DNA of 64,000 nt from Azospirillum canadense (GTDB lineage: Bacteria > Pseudomonadota > Alphaproteobacteria > Azospirillales > Azospirillaceae). How positions within the stretch are numbered: the first letter of the stretch is position 1; each line of letters starts with the position of its first letter. Under the pieces are notes generated by a model, which saw nothing but the letters and a program-made list of their open reading frames with translations, searched no databases and had not been told where the DNA came from. A program made the translations under genes and the position numbers. Where the stretch lies: positions 2,700,001-2,764,000 of the forward strand of contig NZ_JAOQNG010000001.1 in assembly GCF_025961225.1 (NCBI RefSeq), in the 5' to 3' direction. Of this stretch, positions 47,974 through 57,853 are shown one piece after another.

Positions 47974-47988
47974 TGCAAATCGTTCGCA
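47974..47988. promoter_or_regulatory. Candidate Fur/Mur box between fur and sodC
   Basis: TGCAAATCGTTCGCA is an interrupted palindrome of the form TGCRAA-N3-TTYGCA. This resembles TGCAAAT-type boxes described for alphaproteobacterial Fur/Mur proteins. It lies between the divergent fur and sodC genes and may control both. Confidence 0.55.
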
Positions 47989-48128
47989 ATCCTATCGTGC
48001 CGTTTGCGCGGCGAAAAGCCGCAGTTGGCCGAAAGCGTGCGTTGACTTGACCATGCGCCTTGGCCCCCAATTTTGCGCATCCGGGCGAAACCATTCCGCC
48101 CCGATCCACAACGGGAGGGACAAGACGC

Positions 48129-48659
48129 ATGAGACGCATGTCACTGGCCGCCGGCGCGGCCTTCATCGCCGTGGCCGCCATTGCCGCGGGGGCCTTCGCA
48201 CAGGGCCCCGGCCAACCGCAGGCCCAGGCGGCGATGAGCGACGCGCAGGGCAAGGCGCTCGGCACCATCACCCTGACGCAGTTCCCGCAAGGGCTGCTGG
48301 TCCACGCCGAGTTGGACGGGCTGAAGCCCGGCTGGCACGCGGTCCACATCCACGAGAACGGCACCTGCACGCCCAGCTTCGCGGCGGCCGGTGGCCACTT
48401 CAACCCACACGGCGGCCAGCACGGAATCGATGCCGCGCCGACGCACGCCGGCGACCTGCCGAACTTCTGGGTGGACGAGTCCGGCAAGGGCGGCTTCGAG
48501 GCGGTGACCGTCTCCGTCACCCTAAGCGAGGGGCAGGCCAGCCTGTTCAAGCCCGGCGGCACCGCCTTCATCGTGCACGCCCAGCAGGACGACTACGCCA
48601 GCGAGCCGGCCGGCAACTCCGGCGACCGCGTGGCCTGCGGCGTGGTCAGCAAGAGCTGA
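48129..48659 (+). CDS. sodC: Cu/Zn superoxide dismutase
   Basis: This 176-residue periplasmic enzyme converts superoxide to peroxide and oxygen. A signal peptide (MRRMSLAAGAAFIAVAAIAAGAFAQ) precedes the domain. The copper and zinc ligands lie in GWHAVHIHENGTC, GGHFNPHGGQHG and APTHAGDLPN, the last His in FIVHAQQDDY, and the disulfide partner in DRVACGVV. ATG at 48129 has GGGAGGGA at eight bases. It is divergent from fur across a candidate Fur box. Confidence 0.94.
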   Translation: MRRMSLAAGAAFIAVAAIAAGAFAQGPGQPQAQAAMSDAQGKALGTITLTQFPQGLLVHAELDGLKPGWHAVHIHENGTCTPSFAAAGGHFNPHGGQHGIDAAPTHAGDLPNFWVDESGKGGFEAVTVSVTLSEGQASLFKPGGTAFIVHAQQDDYASEPAGNSGDRVACGVVSKS

Positions 48660-48677
48660 CCGCACCCATCCGTCCCG

Positions 48678-48707
48678 CCGCCCCCTTCCCTAAGGGGAAG
48701 GGGGCGG
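48678..48707 (+). terminator. GC-rich hairpin after sodC
   Basis: A 13-bp perfect stem (48678-48690 with 48695-48707) has a TAAG loop. There is no T-run. It lies 18 bases after the sodC stop and probably ends or protects that transcript. The rest of the 288-base gap to the helicase gene shows no gene and may be a long leader of the helicase mRNA. Confidence 0.55.
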
Positions 48708-48947
48708 GCGCGACATTTCCTGTCCGAACCGGTCCCAACCGCCTTGTTTGCTTGCCAAATCAGCCCCCACCCCCTATGTGTGGGCGGTCGATTTTGCTTT
48801 GGGGTGCCGGATCCCGTTGTCCCGGTGAGGCGCCGTGCGCCATTCCCACGGTGAATTGATGGCTCCGCGCACTCCCGCGGCGGAGCGCCCCAGCCACGCC
48901 GCACCCCCGGGTGCAGCCTTAGTTCACGTGACCAGGACCCACCCCGT

Positions 48948-50396
48948 ATGACCGAATTCAGTGGCCTCGGCCTGATCGAGCCCCTTCTGCGCGCCGTCGC
49001 GGAGGAGGGCTACCAGACCGCCACGCCGATCCAGGCCGGCGCCATCCCCGTTCTTCTGGAAGGCCGCGACGTGCTCGGCCTCGCCCAGACCGGCACCGGC
49101 AAGACCGCCGCCTTCACCCTGCCAATCCTCCAGCGCCTGTTCCAGGCCAAGAAGCGCGTGCAGTCCAAGGCGCCGCGCACGCTGATCCTGACGCCGACCC
49201 GCGAGTTGGCCTTGCAGATCGGCGAGAGCTTCCGCACTTACGGCCGGCACCTGCCGCTCCGCCGCACCGTGATCCACGGCGGCGTCGGGCAGAGCCCGCA
49301 GGTCGCCGCGCTCGCCCGCGGGACGGAGGTGCTGATCGCCACCCCCGGCCGCCTGCTGGACCTGATGGCCCAGCATCAGTGCGTGCTCGACCAGATCGAG
49401 ATCTTCGTCCTGGACGAGGCCGACCGCATGCTCGACATGGGCTTCATCCGCGACGTGCGGAAGGTGGTTGCGGCCCTGCCGAAGCAGCGCCAGACCCTGC
49501 TGTTCTCCGCCACCATGCCGGACGCCGTCGTCGACCTCGCCCACAGCATCCTGTCCGATCCCACGCGCATCGAGGTCGCCCCGCAGTCCACGACGGTGGA
49601 GCGCATCGCCCAGCGCGTGCTGTTCGTGGAGCGCGCCGACAAGCGCCGCCTGCTGGCCGACCTGCTGGCGGACGACGCCATGGAGCGGACCATCGTCTTC
49701 GCCCGCACCAAGCACGGCGCCGACCGCATCGCGGAGCATCTGAAGAAGGCCGGCGTCCCGGCCGACGCCATCCACGGCGACAAGTCGCAGTCGGCCCGCG
49801 TCCGCGCGCTGGAGTCCTTCCGCGGCGGCGAGCTGAAGGCGCTGGTGGCGACGGACATCGCGGCGCGCGGCATCGACATCGACGGCATCACACACGTCAT
49901 CAACTTCGACCTGCCGAACGAGCCGGAAAGCTACGTCCACCGCATCGGCCGCACGGCCCGCGCGGGCACCGACGGCAGCGCCGTGTCCTTCTGCGACGCG
50001 GAGGAGGTGGCCTACCTGAAGGCCATCGAGAAGACCATCCGCCAGCCGGTCCCGACCGACCACGACCATCCCTACCACGCGGCCGTGGTGGCGGCGCTGC
50101 ACGCCTCCTCCGCCAAGCCGCCGAAGCCGGCCCCCAAGCCGCAGCGGCCGCCGCGCTCGCAGGAAGGTCGTGGGCCGGAGAATCGTGGGTCAGGCAACCG
50201 TCCGCAGCAGGCGCAGGGTGGCGGGAAGCCTGCCGCTGCCAAGCCCCAGGCGACCAAACCGCAGGGCATCGCCGGTGGCGACCAGCCGCTGAAGGCGAAG
50301 TCCTCCGCCAACCAGCAGAACCGCCACAACCGCCGGCCGGCCCCGCACGGGAGCGCCCGCGGCGGGAACACGGGCGGTGGGCGTTCGGCGGCGTAA
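48948..50396 (+). CDS. DEAD-box RNA helicase (RhlE-like)
   Basis: This 482-residue ATP-dependent RNA helicase has the Q motif (GYQTATPIQ), motif I ([11 protein letters not shown]), motif Ia (LTPTRELA), GG, motif Ib (ATPGRLLD), II ([13 protein letters not shown]), III (SATMP), V ([11 protein letters not shown]) and VI ([12 protein letters not shown]). After about residue 370 comes a basic low-complexity tail rich in Pro, Gln, Gly and Arg, typical of RhlE-type proteins that bind RNA. It probably acts in RNA remodelling or ribosome assembly. A long inverted repeat follows it. Confidence 0.92.
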   Translation: MTEFSGLGLIEPLLRAVAEEGYQTATPIQAGAIPVLLEGRDVLGLAQTGTGKTAAFTLPILQRLFQAKKRVQSKAPRTLILTPTRELALQIGESFRTYGRHLPLRRTVIHGGVGQSPQVAALARGTEVLIATPGRLLDLMAQHQCVLDQIEIFVLDEADRMLDMGFIRDVRKVVAALPKQRQTLLFSATMPDAVVDLAHSILSDPTRIEVAPQSTTVERIAQRVLFVERADKRRLLADLLADDAMERTIVFARTKHGADRIAEHLKKAGVPADAIHGDKSQSARVRALESFRGGELKALVATDIAARGIDIDGITHVINFDLPNEPESYVHRIGRTARAGTDGSAVSFCDAEEVAYLKAIEKTIRQPVPTDHDHPYHAAVVAALHASSAKPPKPAPKPQRPPRSQEGRGPENRGSGNRPQQAQGGGKPAAAKPQATKPQGIAGGDQPLKAKSSANQQNRHNRRPAPHGSARGGNTGGGRSAA

Positions 50397-50406
50397 AGGC
50401 CTCCGT

Positions 50407-50519
50407 TTGCCCCCACCCTAACCCTCCCCCGCTTCGCAGGGGAGGGGACTGCCGCCGGATTTTAGCGAAGGTCCTGTCTCCCTCCCCTGCGAAGCGGGGG
50501 AGGGTCGGGGTGGGGGCAA
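50407..50519. repeat. Long inverted repeat after the helicase gene
   Basis: Two 40-base arms (50407-50446 and 50480-50519) pair with only two mismatches across a 33-base loop. The right arm includes a 21-base stretch (50496-50516) found again, identical, at 54178-54198 before ugpB. It is a dispersed GC-rich palindrome located between two convergent genes. Confidence 0.85.
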
Positions 50520-50531
50520 CGCGCTGCCCCC

Positions 50532-51137
50532 CTACGCAATCCCCTCCGCCACCAGCGCCGCGGCCACGGCCGGACGCTCGGCCACACGCGCCATGTAGGC
50601 GGTGATGTTCGGGTAGCCGTCCAGCGGCAGGCCGACGCGCGGTGCCCAGCGCAGGACTGTGAAGCAATAGGCGTCGGCCACCGTGAAGCGGTCGCCCGTC
50701 AGGTAGTCCTTGCCGGCGAGCCCGGCCTCCACCACCGCGAACTTGGTCGTCAGCGTCTGCTTGACGATGTCCTTGAACGCGTCCGGAGTGTTCGGGCGGA
50801 ACAGCGGGCTGAAGGTCTTGTGCAGTTCCGTCCCGACGAAGTTCAGCCACTCCAGCACGCGGTAGCGCTCCAGCGAGCCGACGGGCGGCAGCAGGCCGCT
50901 GTCCGGCGCACGGTCGGCGACGTACTGCACGATCGCCGCGCCTTCGGTCAGGATGCCGCCCTCGTCGAGCGCCAGCGTCGGCACCTGACCCTTCGGGTTG
51001 ACGGTCAGGAAATCGGCGCCATCTTCCAGTTTCTTGGCGGCGAGATCGACGGCCGCGATGTCGAAGGCCAGGCCGCTCTCGCGCAGGACGATGTGCGGCG
51101 ACAGCGAGCAGGCGCCCGGCTTCAGGTAGAGCTTCAT
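50532..51137 (-). CDS. Glutathione S-transferase, beta-class like
   Basis: This 201-residue protein has the N-terminal thioredoxin-like domain (MKLYLKPGACSLSPHIVLRESG, with the beta-class Cys10) and the GSH-binding NPKGQVPTLALDEGGILTEGAAIVQYV. The all-helical C-terminal domain contains DRFTVADAYCFTVLRW. The specific substrate is unknown. ATG at 51137 is the standard start; an extended frame to 51209 is rejected as it adds unrelated residues. It is convergent with the helicase gene. Confidence 0.93.
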   Translation of the reverse strand: MKLYLKPGACSLSPHIVLRESGLAFDIAAVDLAAKKLEDGADFLTVNPKGQVPTLALDEGGILTEGAAIVQYVADRAPDSGLLPPVGSLERYRVLEWLNFVGTELHKTFSPLFRPNTPDAFKDIVKQTLTTKFAVVEAGLAGKDYLTGDRFTVADAYCFTVLRWAPRVGLPLDGYPNITAYMARVAERPAVAAALVAEGIA

Positions 51138-51241
51138 GGCGTTTCTTGTCCCTTGGTTCCGCGGAAAATAACGGATCGATAGAGGTACACGAGGCGGCGG
51201 CGAATGCAACAGCGCCGCCCCGGCCCCTCAATCCGGCAATT

Positions 51242-52312
51242 TCAATCCGGCAGGCGCCGGCCCGTCTCCGCGTCGAACAGGTGCAGGGCGGCGGGCGGCG
51301 CGTCCAGGCGCAGCGTTTCGCCCTCGCGGCAGGTGGGCAGGCCGTTGACGCGGACTACCAGGGGCTCGCCGTCCGGCAGCCGACCGTAGATCACCGTGTC
51401 GGCGCCCAGAGCCTCCACAAGCTCCACCATCACAACCAGAGCGCCGTCGGAAGCGGCCACCAGATGCTCCGGCCGCACCCCCAGCTTCACCGGACGGCCG
51501 GCGAGGTCCGTGCGCGGCGCGGGCAGCGCGAAGGCGGCGCCACCGGACAGGGCGACGCCCCGGCCGTCCGCGCCGACGCGGGCGTCCAGCACGTTCATCG
51601 GCGGGGAACCGATGAAGCCGGCGACGAACAGGCTGGCCGGGCGCTGGTAGACCTCCAGCGGCGTGCCGATCTGCTCCGCCACGCCGTGGTTCATGACCAG
51701 GATGCGGTCGGCGAGCGTCATCGCCTCCACCTGGTCGTGGGTGACGTACAGGCTGGTGATGCCCAGCCGGTCCTGGAGGCGCTTGATCTCCACGCGCATC
51801 TGGGTGCGCAGCTTGGCGTCCAGATTCGACAGCGGCTCGTCAAACAGGAAGGCGGCGGGCTCGCGCACGATGGCGCGGCCCATGGCGACGCGCTGGCGCT
51901 GGCCGCCCGACAACTGGCTCGGCCGGCGGTCGAGGAAGCGGCCGAGTTCCAGGATCTCCGCCGCCTTGGCGACGCGCGCCTGGATGTCGGACTTCGGCAG
52001 GCCGCGGATCTTCAGCCCGTAGGCCATGTTGTCGAACACGCTCATGTGCGGGTAGAGCGCGTAGTTCTGGAACACCATGGCGATGTCGCGGTCCTTGGGC
52101 TCCAGCCCGTTGACCACGCGCCCGCCGATGGCGATCTCGCCGCCGGTGATGCTTTCCAGCCCGGCGACCATGCGCAGCAGCGTGGACTTGCCGCAGCCCG
52201 ACGGGCCCAGCAGCACCAGGAACTCCCCGTCCGCGATTGCGATGTCGATGCCCTTGATGGCCTCGACGGACCCATAGGACTTGCGGACCCGATTCAGATC
52301 GACCGTTGCCAT
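51242..52312 (-). CDS. ugpC: sn-Glycerol-3-phosphate ABC transporter ATPase UgpC
   Basis: This 356-residue ATPase has Walker [12 protein letters not shown]-loop [14 protein letters not shown], signature [14 protein letters not shown], Walker [18 protein letters not shown] and the H-loop [12 protein letters not shown]-terminal regulatory domain of the MalK/UgpC type follows. It energises import through UgpA-UgpE. It is the last gene of the operon ugpB-A-E-C, with four bases between ugpE stop and its ATG. Confidence 0.9.
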   Translation of the reverse strand: MATVDLNRVRKSYGSVEAIKGIDIAIADGEFLVLLGPSGCGKSTLLRMVAGLESITGGEIAIGGRVVNGLEPKDRDIAMVFQNYALYPHMSVFDNMAYGLKIRGLPKSDIQARVAKAAEILELGRFLDRRPSQLSGGQRQRVAMGRAIVREPAAFLFDEPLSNLDAKLRTQMRVEIKRLQDRLGITSLYVTHDQVEAMTLADRILVMNHGVAEQIGTPLEVYQRPASLFVAGFIGSPPMNVLDARVGADGRGVALSGGAAFALPAPRTDLAGRPVKLGVRPEHLVAASDGALVVMVELVEALGADTVIYGRLPDGEPLVVRVNGLPTCREGETLRLDAPPAALHLFDAETGRRLPD

Positions 52313-52316
52313 GTTC

Positions 52317-53210
52317 TTATTTCTCGCTGTCCACAAGGCCTTTGACGAACCACCGCTGCATCAGCACGACCACCGCCACCGGCGGCAGCATGGCGAGCAC
52401 CGTGGTGGCCATGATCACGTTCCAGTCGGTCGCGGCCTCGCCGTTGCCGATCATCTTGGTGATTCCGATGACCACGGTTTCCATGTCGGCGCTGTTGGTG
52501 ACCAGAAGCGGCCACAGATACTGGTTCCAGCCGTAGATGAAGAGGATGACGAAGAGGGCCGCGATGTTCGTGCGCGACAGCGGCAGCACCACGTCGACGA
52601 AGAAGCGCACCGCCCCCGCCCCGTCGATCTTCGCGGCCTCCACCAGCTCGTCCGGGATGGTCAGGAAGAACTGCCGGAACAGAAGCGTCGCCGTGGCCGA
52701 CGCGATCAGCGGAATTGTCAGGCCGGCGTAGGTGTCGATCAGGCCCAGGTTCGCCACGACCTCGTAAGTCGGGATGATGCGGACCTCCACCGGCAGCATC
52801 AGCGTGATGAAGATCAGCCAGAAGAAGACCATCCGCAGCGGAAAGCGGAAGAAGGCCACCGCGTAGGCCGACAGGATGGAGATGGCGATCTTGCCCAGCG
52901 CGATGACCAGCGCCATGACCAGGCTGTTCCACATCATGATCCGCACGCGCGTGTGCAGGATGCGGGTGCCCTGGGTCTCGTTCCACGCGGCGTTGTAGTT
53001 GGTCAGCAGTTCGCCGCCCGGCGTCAGCGGCAGGTTGCCGCGCCCGATGGTGGCGGCGTCCCAGGTGGAGCCGATCAGCGTCATGTAGATCGGGAAGGCA
53101 AAGACCAGCACGCCCAGGATCAGGATCGCGTGGGGAAGCAGATTTGCCAGCGCCCCACTGGACGTGCGTTCGCCGGAATTGCGTTCGCCGGAATTGCGTT
53201 TGGGCGTCAT
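52317..53210 (-). CDS. ugpE: Glycerol-3-phosphate ABC transporter permease UgpE
   Basis: This 297-residue permease has six membrane segments and the inner-membrane coupling motif [22 protein letters not shown]. The N-terminal tail contains a tandem repeat ([10 protein letters not shown]) encoded by two 15-base repeats. It overlaps ugpA by four bases (ATGA). It pairs with UgpA to form the membrane channel. Confidence 0.9.
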   Translation of the reverse strand: MTPKRNSGERNSGERTSSGALANLLPHAILILGVLVFAFPIYMTLIGSTWDAATIGRGNLPLTPGGELLTNYNAAWNETQGTRILHTRVRIMMWNSLVMALVIALGKIAISILSAYAVAFFRFPLRMVFFWLIFITLMLPVEVRIIPTYEVVANLGLIDTYAGLTIPLIASATATLLFRQFFLTIPDELVEAAKIDGAGAVRFFVDVVLPLSRTNIAALFVILFIYGWNQYLWPLLVTNSADMETVVIGITKMIGNGEAATDWNVIMATTVLAMLPPVAVVVLMQRWFVKGLVDSEK

Positions 53211-54091
53211 GAGTAATGCACCTTGCGCTCGACGAAGCGGAACTGGATGGCGGTCAGGCCGATGACGATGACCATCAGGATCACCGACTGCGCCGACGAC
53301 GCGCCCAGGTCGTGGTTGACCACGCCGTCCTGGTAGACGCGGAAGATCAGCGTCTCCGTCGCCTTGCCGGGGCCGCCGTGGGTCAGAGCGTGGATCGTGC
53401 CGAACGTCTCGAAGAAGGCGTAGACGATGTTCACCACCAGCAGGAAGAAGGTGGTCGGCGACAGAAGCGGGAAGATGATCGTCCAGAAGCGCCGCGACGC
53501 GCTCGCCCCGTCGATGCTCGCCGCCTCCAGGACGGAGCGCGGGATGGCCTGCAAGCCGGCCAGGAAGAAGATGAAGTTGTAGGAGACCTGCTTCCAGCTC
53601 GCCGCCAGGACGACCATGGTCAGCGCCTGCGTGTCGTTCAGCCGATAATCCCAGGCATAGCCGAGGTTGTTCAGCGCGCGGCCCAGCACGCCGATCTCCG
53701 GGTTGAAGATGAACATCCACAGCACCGCCGCCACGGCTGGCGCCAGCGCGTAGGGCCAGATCAACAGCGTCTTGTAGGCGCCCGCACCCTTGATCTTTGA
53801 GTCCGCGAGCACCGCCAGCAGCAGGGCCGCCCCCAGCGACAGCAGGGTCACCGCCGCGCAGAAGATCACGGTGATCCACAGTGTGTCGAGATAGTTCGGG
53901 TCGGTCAGCACCGCCTCGAAATTCTCGAACCAGACGAACTGGGCGCGCAGGCCGAAGGCATCCTGGAGGTGGACCGACTGCCAGATCGCCTGGGCCGCCG
54001 GCCAAATGAAGAAGATCAACGTCACCGCCACCTGCGGCGTCAGCAGCAGGTACGGCAACGCCTTGTTGTCGAAGATGACGCGACGTTGCAT
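53207..54091 (-). CDS. ugpA: Glycerol-3-phosphate ABC transporter permease UgpA
   Basis: This 294-residue permease has six membrane segments and the conserved loop [24 protein letters not shown]. It begins [20 protein letters not shown], fixed at ATG 54091; the upstream frame crosses a repeat region and is rejected. It is separated from ugpB by a roughly 200-base gap holding hairpins, so the permease and ATPase genes may be transcribed at a lower level than ugpB. Confidence 0.92.
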   Translation of the reverse strand: MQRRVIFDNKALPYLLLTPQVAVTLIFFIWPAAQAIWQSVHLQDAFGLRAQFVWFENFEAVLTDPNYLDTLWITVIFCAAVTLLSLGAALLLAVLADSKIKGAGAYKTLLIWPYALAPAVAAVLWMFIFNPEIGVLGRALNNLGYAWDYRLNDTQALTMVVLAASWKQVSYNFIFFLAGLQAIPRSVLEAASIDGASASRRFWTIIFPLLSPTTFFLLVVNIVYAFFETFGTIHALTHGGPGKATETLIFRVYQDGVVNHDLGASSAQSVILMVIVIGLTAIQFRFVERKVHYS

Positions 54092-54106
54092 GGAATCCTC
54101 AAATCT

Positions 54107-54284
54107 TCCTCCCCCGCCTCTCGCGCTGGCGAAGCCAGCGCTGACGGCGTCAGGCGGCCTATGGCCGCCGAGAGCCCGGGGGAGGGTCGGGGTGGGGGTC
54201 GACCAAGGATCGAGGCGTGATCCTTGTGCGACCCTCACCCGACGCCTTCGGCGTCACCCTCTCCCGGGGCGGGAGAGGGTTGAT
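54107..54284. repeat. Mosaic palindromic repeat region between ugpB and ugpA
   Basis: This 178-base stretch holds several hairpins: CGCTGGC/GCCAGCG, GGCGGCC/GGCCGCC, GACGCC/GGCGTC and CCCTCTCCC/GGGAGAGGG (54262-54284). An outer pair joins a CCTCCCCCG arm near 54113 with the GGGGGAGG part of the 21-base block at 54178-54198, identical to one at 50496-50516. It lies inside the ugp operon and could stabilise or attenuate the ugpB mRNA. Confidence 0.75.
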
Positions 54285-54287
54285 TGA

Positions 54288-55637
54288 TCAACCCTTGTTG
54301 GCGCGTTCGAAGTTGCGCAGCACGGTGTTGCCGCGCTTCACCGCGCTGTCGAGCGCCTGCTGGGCGGTCTGCTGGCCCTGGAAGGCCTTTTCCATCTCTT
54401 CCTGGATGATGTTGCGGATCTCCGGCAAGTTGCCGAGCCGCAGGCCCATGGTGTTTTCCGTGGTGGCCGTGCGGGTCAGCTGCTGCGCGGGCACGTCGGC
54501 GCCGGGGTTCTTCTCATAGAAGCCGGCCTGCTTGGCCGCTTCGAAGCCCTTCAAGGTGACCGGGACGTAGCCGGTGTCCATGTGCCACTTGGCGTCGACC
54601 TCGGGCTTGGCCATGTAGGCGAAGAAGTCGGCCACGGCCTTGTACTCGGCCGCGGTGCGCTTGGGCGAGGTCATCACCCAGAAGGCGGCGCCGCCGATGA
54701 TGGAGTTCTTCGGGCTGTCCACCGCGTCCGGCCAGTAGGGCAGCGGGGCGGCCCCCCACGCGAATTTCGCCTCCTTCACGATGCGCGCGCGCAGGCCGGA
54801 GGAGGCCTGGATGATGGCGCACTCGCCCGCCGGGAACAGCGGGTCGGGGGCGTTGTCGCGGCCGGAGTAGCGGATCAGCCCTTCCTTCTGCAGGTCCATC
54901 AGCGTCTGGAGATGCTTCACGAAGAACGGGTCATTGATCTTCAGTTCGGCGTTCAGCCCGCCGAAGCCGTTGGCCTGGGTGGCGAAGGGCTTGTTGTGGA
55001 TGGCGCCCAGCTGTTCGAACTGCGTCCAGGTCGGCCAGGAGAAGGTCATCGGGCAGGCGACGCCTGCGGCCTTCAGCTTGCGCACCGCCTCGATGGTCTC
55101 CGGCCAGGTGGCCGGGGCCTTGTTCGGGTCCAGGCCGGCCTTCTGGAAGGCGTCCTTGTTGTAGAAGGTGATGGTGGTGGAGCTGTTGAACGGCAGCGCC
55201 ATCATCTTGCCGTCCTTCGACGAGTAGTAGCCGCGCACCGCCGGGATGTAGCCCTCGGCGTCGAACGCGGTGCCCGTCTCGCTCATCAGCTGGTGCACCG
55301 GCTTCACCGCCGGGCCGGCGGCCAGCATGGTGGCGGTGCCGACCTCGAACATCTGGACGACGTGCGGGGCGTTGCCGGCGCGGAAAGCGGCGATGGCCGC
55401 CTGCATCGTCTCCGGGTAGTTGCCCTTGAAGCTGGGGTTGACCTGGACCTTGTCCTGGCTGTCGTTGAAGCCCTTCACCACCTGCTCCAGCTGGCCGCCG
55501 AGCGGCTGCGGGAGGCCGTGCCAGAACTCGATGACGGTCTTCTGCTGGGCGAAGGCAGCGCCGGAGAGTCCGGCGGAAAGGGCGAAGGCTGCCGTTGCTA
55601 GGGCCGTCGATACGGCGAGCGTGCGGCGGGTCAGCAT
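54288..55637 (-). CDS. ugpB: Glycerol-3-phosphate periplasmic binding protein UgpB
   Basis: This 449-residue protein starts with a signal peptide (MLTRRTLAVSTALATAAFALSAG, then AAFAQ). It then matches UgpB at many points: IEFWHGL, FKGNYPETMQAAIAAFRAGNAPHVVQMFEVGTATM, PFNSSTTITFYNKDAFQKAGLDP, QASSGLRARI and FYEKNPGADVPAQQLTRT. It would deliver glycerol-3-phosphate or phosphodiesters to UgpAE. It is the first gene of the operon. Confidence 0.93.
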   Translation of the reverse strand: MLTRRTLAVSTALATAAFALSAGLSGAAFAQQKTVIEFWHGLPQPLGGQLEQVVKGFNDSQDKVQVNPSFKGNYPETMQAAIAAFRAGNAPHVVQMFEVGTATMLAAGPAVKPVHQLMSETGTAFDAEGYIPAVRGYYSSKDGKMMALPFNSSTTITFYNKDAFQKAGLDPNKAPATWPETIEAVRKLKAAGVACPMTFSWPTWTQFEQLGAIHNKPFATQANGFGGLNAELKINDPFFVKHLQTLMDLQKEGLIRYSGRDNAPDPLFPAGECAIIQASSGLRARIVKEAKFAWGAAPLPYWPDAVDSPKNSIIGGAAFWVMTSPKRTAAEYKAVADFFAYMAKPEVDAKWHMDTGYVPVTLKGFEAAKQAGFYEKNPGADVPAQQLTRTATTENTMGLRLGNLPEIRNIIQEEMEKAFQGQQTAQQALDSAVKRGNTVLRNFERANKG

Positions 55638-55730
55638 GATGGTCTCTCCCTGTGCCGGTCGGTCAGAACCGGTCGTTTGCGTGGATTTGTTTGGAATGCA
55701 GGGCGCGGGTTGCCGTCCCGCGTCGGTCTC

Positions 55731-55748
55731 TTGAAGATTTTATGACGA
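55731..55748 (-). promoter_or_regulatory. Weak Pho-box-like site upstream of ugpB
   Basis: On the minus strand TCGTCATAAAATCTTCAAG resembles the PhoB box (CTGTCAT-N4-CTGTCAT) in its first half and poorly in its second. ugp operons are PhoB-regulated in other bacteria. The rest of the 310-base gap (55638-55947) shows only a CCCTCC...GGGAGGG pair and a CCACGGC/GCCGTGG hairpin next to the following gene. Confidence 0.3.
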
Positions 55749-55947
55749 CGGACGATTCGCGGCGGCGCCAAAGCGCAATGCGCGCAGGATGGTCGAGCGC
55801 GGCACGCCTTGATTGCAGGCGCAGACGCGACGGCGTGGCGCCGCTCCGGCGACTCTGTTCGGCATCGTTAATCCCTCCCCGACTTTGTACTTCTTTTTCC
55901 GAACAGCCTTAGGGAGGGAGCCACGGCCTGTCAATCAGCCGTGGGGC

Positions 55948-56340
55948 CTAACGCCGCTGCTCCACCCGCACATCCGACCCGAGAGCCGAGTCGCCGCCGC
56001 AGAGAATCCCGGACAGCGACGACAGGCGGTCGCCCGCCAGCGGCGCGGACCGGACCGTGCAGAAATAGCGGGGCGTTGTCGCCAAAATGAGGGGGGCCGT
56101 CGGCGCCGCGACCGGCGGGGCCGGATAGACGGCGACGGGCGGCGGGCAGTAGGCGGGATAGGGGCCGGGGTTGTAGCCGGGGGTCAGAAGGTCGACGCCG
56201 AATTTGTACCCGAAAACGCAGCCGCGCCCTTCGTCATCGAGATAGGTCGCGTTCGCGGACGTCCCCGCGCACAGCAGGCCGGCGGCCAGCGCCGCGCCGC
56301 CCCAACGCAAGCCCCAATCCCTTGTCGTCACCCGGACCAT
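55948..56340 (-). CDS. Small exported Cys/Pro-rich protein
   Basis: I do not recognise this 130-residue protein. It begins with a Sec-type signal peptide (residues about 14-36, LRWGGAALAAGLLCAGTSANA). The mature part has four or so cysteines and a Pro-rich stretch (YNPGPYPAYCPPPVAVYP). It is probably periplasmic or surface exposed. ATG at 56340 has GGGAGGGG upstream, which sets the start. It stands alone. Confidence 0.65.
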   Translation of the reverse strand: MVRVTTRDWGLRWGGAALAAGLLCAGTSANATYLDDEGRGCVFGYKFGVDLLTPGYNPGPYPAYCPPPVAVYPAPPVAAPTAPLILATTPRYFCTVRSAPLAGDRLSSLSGILCGGDSALGSDVRVEQRR

Positions 56341-56513
56341 GTGCCCCTCCCATCGGAAGCCGCGACACGGCGCGCGGGCGCCGGGGTCCGGAGGAACCCT
56401 GGCCTCCTGCATGGAATATGGAGGCGGAGCACCGGTGCGGCGTGGCGCGGATGGGCGATGGCGCCGGCGCAAGCGTGGGCGTGACTACCCTGCGCGAACG
56501 GGGATTTGGGACA

Positions 56514-57658
56514 TCAGGCCGCCGGGATTTCAGGCGTCTTGGCCTCGCCCACCACGTGGCCCGCTTGATCCTGGCCGGCGAACGGGATGTTGACCGCGAA
56601 GACGGAGCCCTTGCCCGGCCGGGAGCGCAGCGTGACGGGCAGCCCCAGCAACTCCGACAGGCGCCGCGCGATGGCGAGCCCCAGCCCCAGCCCCTGCTTG
56701 CGATCGCGGTTGGTGGCGCCGAGCTGGCGGAAATCCTCGAAGACCGCCGCTTGGTCGGCCGGGCGATGCCGATGCCGGTGTCCCACACCTCCAGCCGCAG
56801 GCCGTCGCCGCGGCGGCGCGCGGCCAGCAGCACCCCGCCCTTTTCGGTGTAGCGCAGGGCGTTGGACAGCAGCGGGCGGAGCAGCCGTTCCAACAGGACG
56901 GGGTCGGTCGCCACCTCCGCCTCCGCCGGGCGGACGTTGAAGCGCAGGCCCTTGGCCTCCGCCTCCGGCGCGAATTCCTGGAGCAGGCGGCCCAGCGTCT
57001 CGTCGATCGGGAAGACCTGCGGCTGCACCTTGACCGTGCCAGCTTCCAGCGCGGAAACCTCCAGCAAGGCGCGCAGCAGGGTCTCGCCCCCCGTGATGGC
57101 CTGCTCCAGCTTGTCACCCAGATCGCGCGAGGCCGGATCGGTCAGGCGGCCCATCAGCAGATGGTGGAACAGGTGCATCGCCTGGAAGGGCTGGCGCAGG
57201 TCGTGGCTGGCCGCCGACAGGAAGCGGGCGCTGCCCGCCTGCACCTTCTCAAGATCGGCGCGGGCCCGGGCGGCCTCGGCGCGCGCGCGCTCCGCCTCCG
57301 CCCGCGCGGCGGCCAAAGCCGCGGCGTTCACGTCGCCAATGGCGGCGATGGCGGTGACCGCGCCGTCGGCGTCGCGCACGGGGGTCAGCATCACCTCCCC
57401 CTGCGGCAGCACGCCCTGGATGGTGAGCGGGTTGCCCGTGGCGGCCACGCGGCGCAACTGGGCCGTGATCTGTGGGACGAGCGCCGCCGGAATGCCCAGC
57501 GCGTCCAGCCCCTTGCCTTCCACATCGTCCGGCAGGCATCCGAAAGCGGCGGCAAACGCCGTGTTGACCACGAGCAGTCGTCCATCCGGCGCAAGCAGAG
57601 CGTGACCGACGCCATTGGCCGAAACCAAGGCCTCAAGCCAAGCCATACGGTCGGACAT
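56514..57658 (-). pseudogene. PAS sensor histidine kinase with frameshift in ATPase domain
   Basis: The reading frame from ATG 57658 encodes a PAS-like domain, a coiled coil (AAARAEAERARAEAARARADLEK), the HisKA motif FLSAASHDLRQPFQAMHLF and an ATPase N box LLSNALRYTEKGG up to DTGIGIA. It then loses homology near 56760. The missing part (ADQAAVFEDFRQLGATNR, GLGLGLAIARRL and SELLGLPVTL) continues in the -1 frame to 56514. One missing base in the run GCCCGGCC would explain this. So it is a disrupted gene or a sequencing error. An in-frame TTG at 57757 could extend the N-terminus. Confidence 0.8.
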
Positions 57659-57853
57659 ATGACCTTCGTCGATGGACTTCTGGATGTACTCGGACACGAC
57701 TTCACCAAACCGCTCGGGGTAAGAAAGCTTTATCTTGCGACTTGACGCCGGAGTCAAATGTCACATGCCAAGCTCAGTTGAGACAAAATCCGTTCGAATC
57801 CGCAACGGTGCCGATCCGTTGGCCTCCGCGCGGCCGGCGGTCTATAAAGGGGG

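Noticed and set aside
55740..55934. Small minus-strand open frame in the gap upstream of ugpB
   Set aside because: No ribosome site, Arg/Ala-rich sequence and no family; treated as chance.
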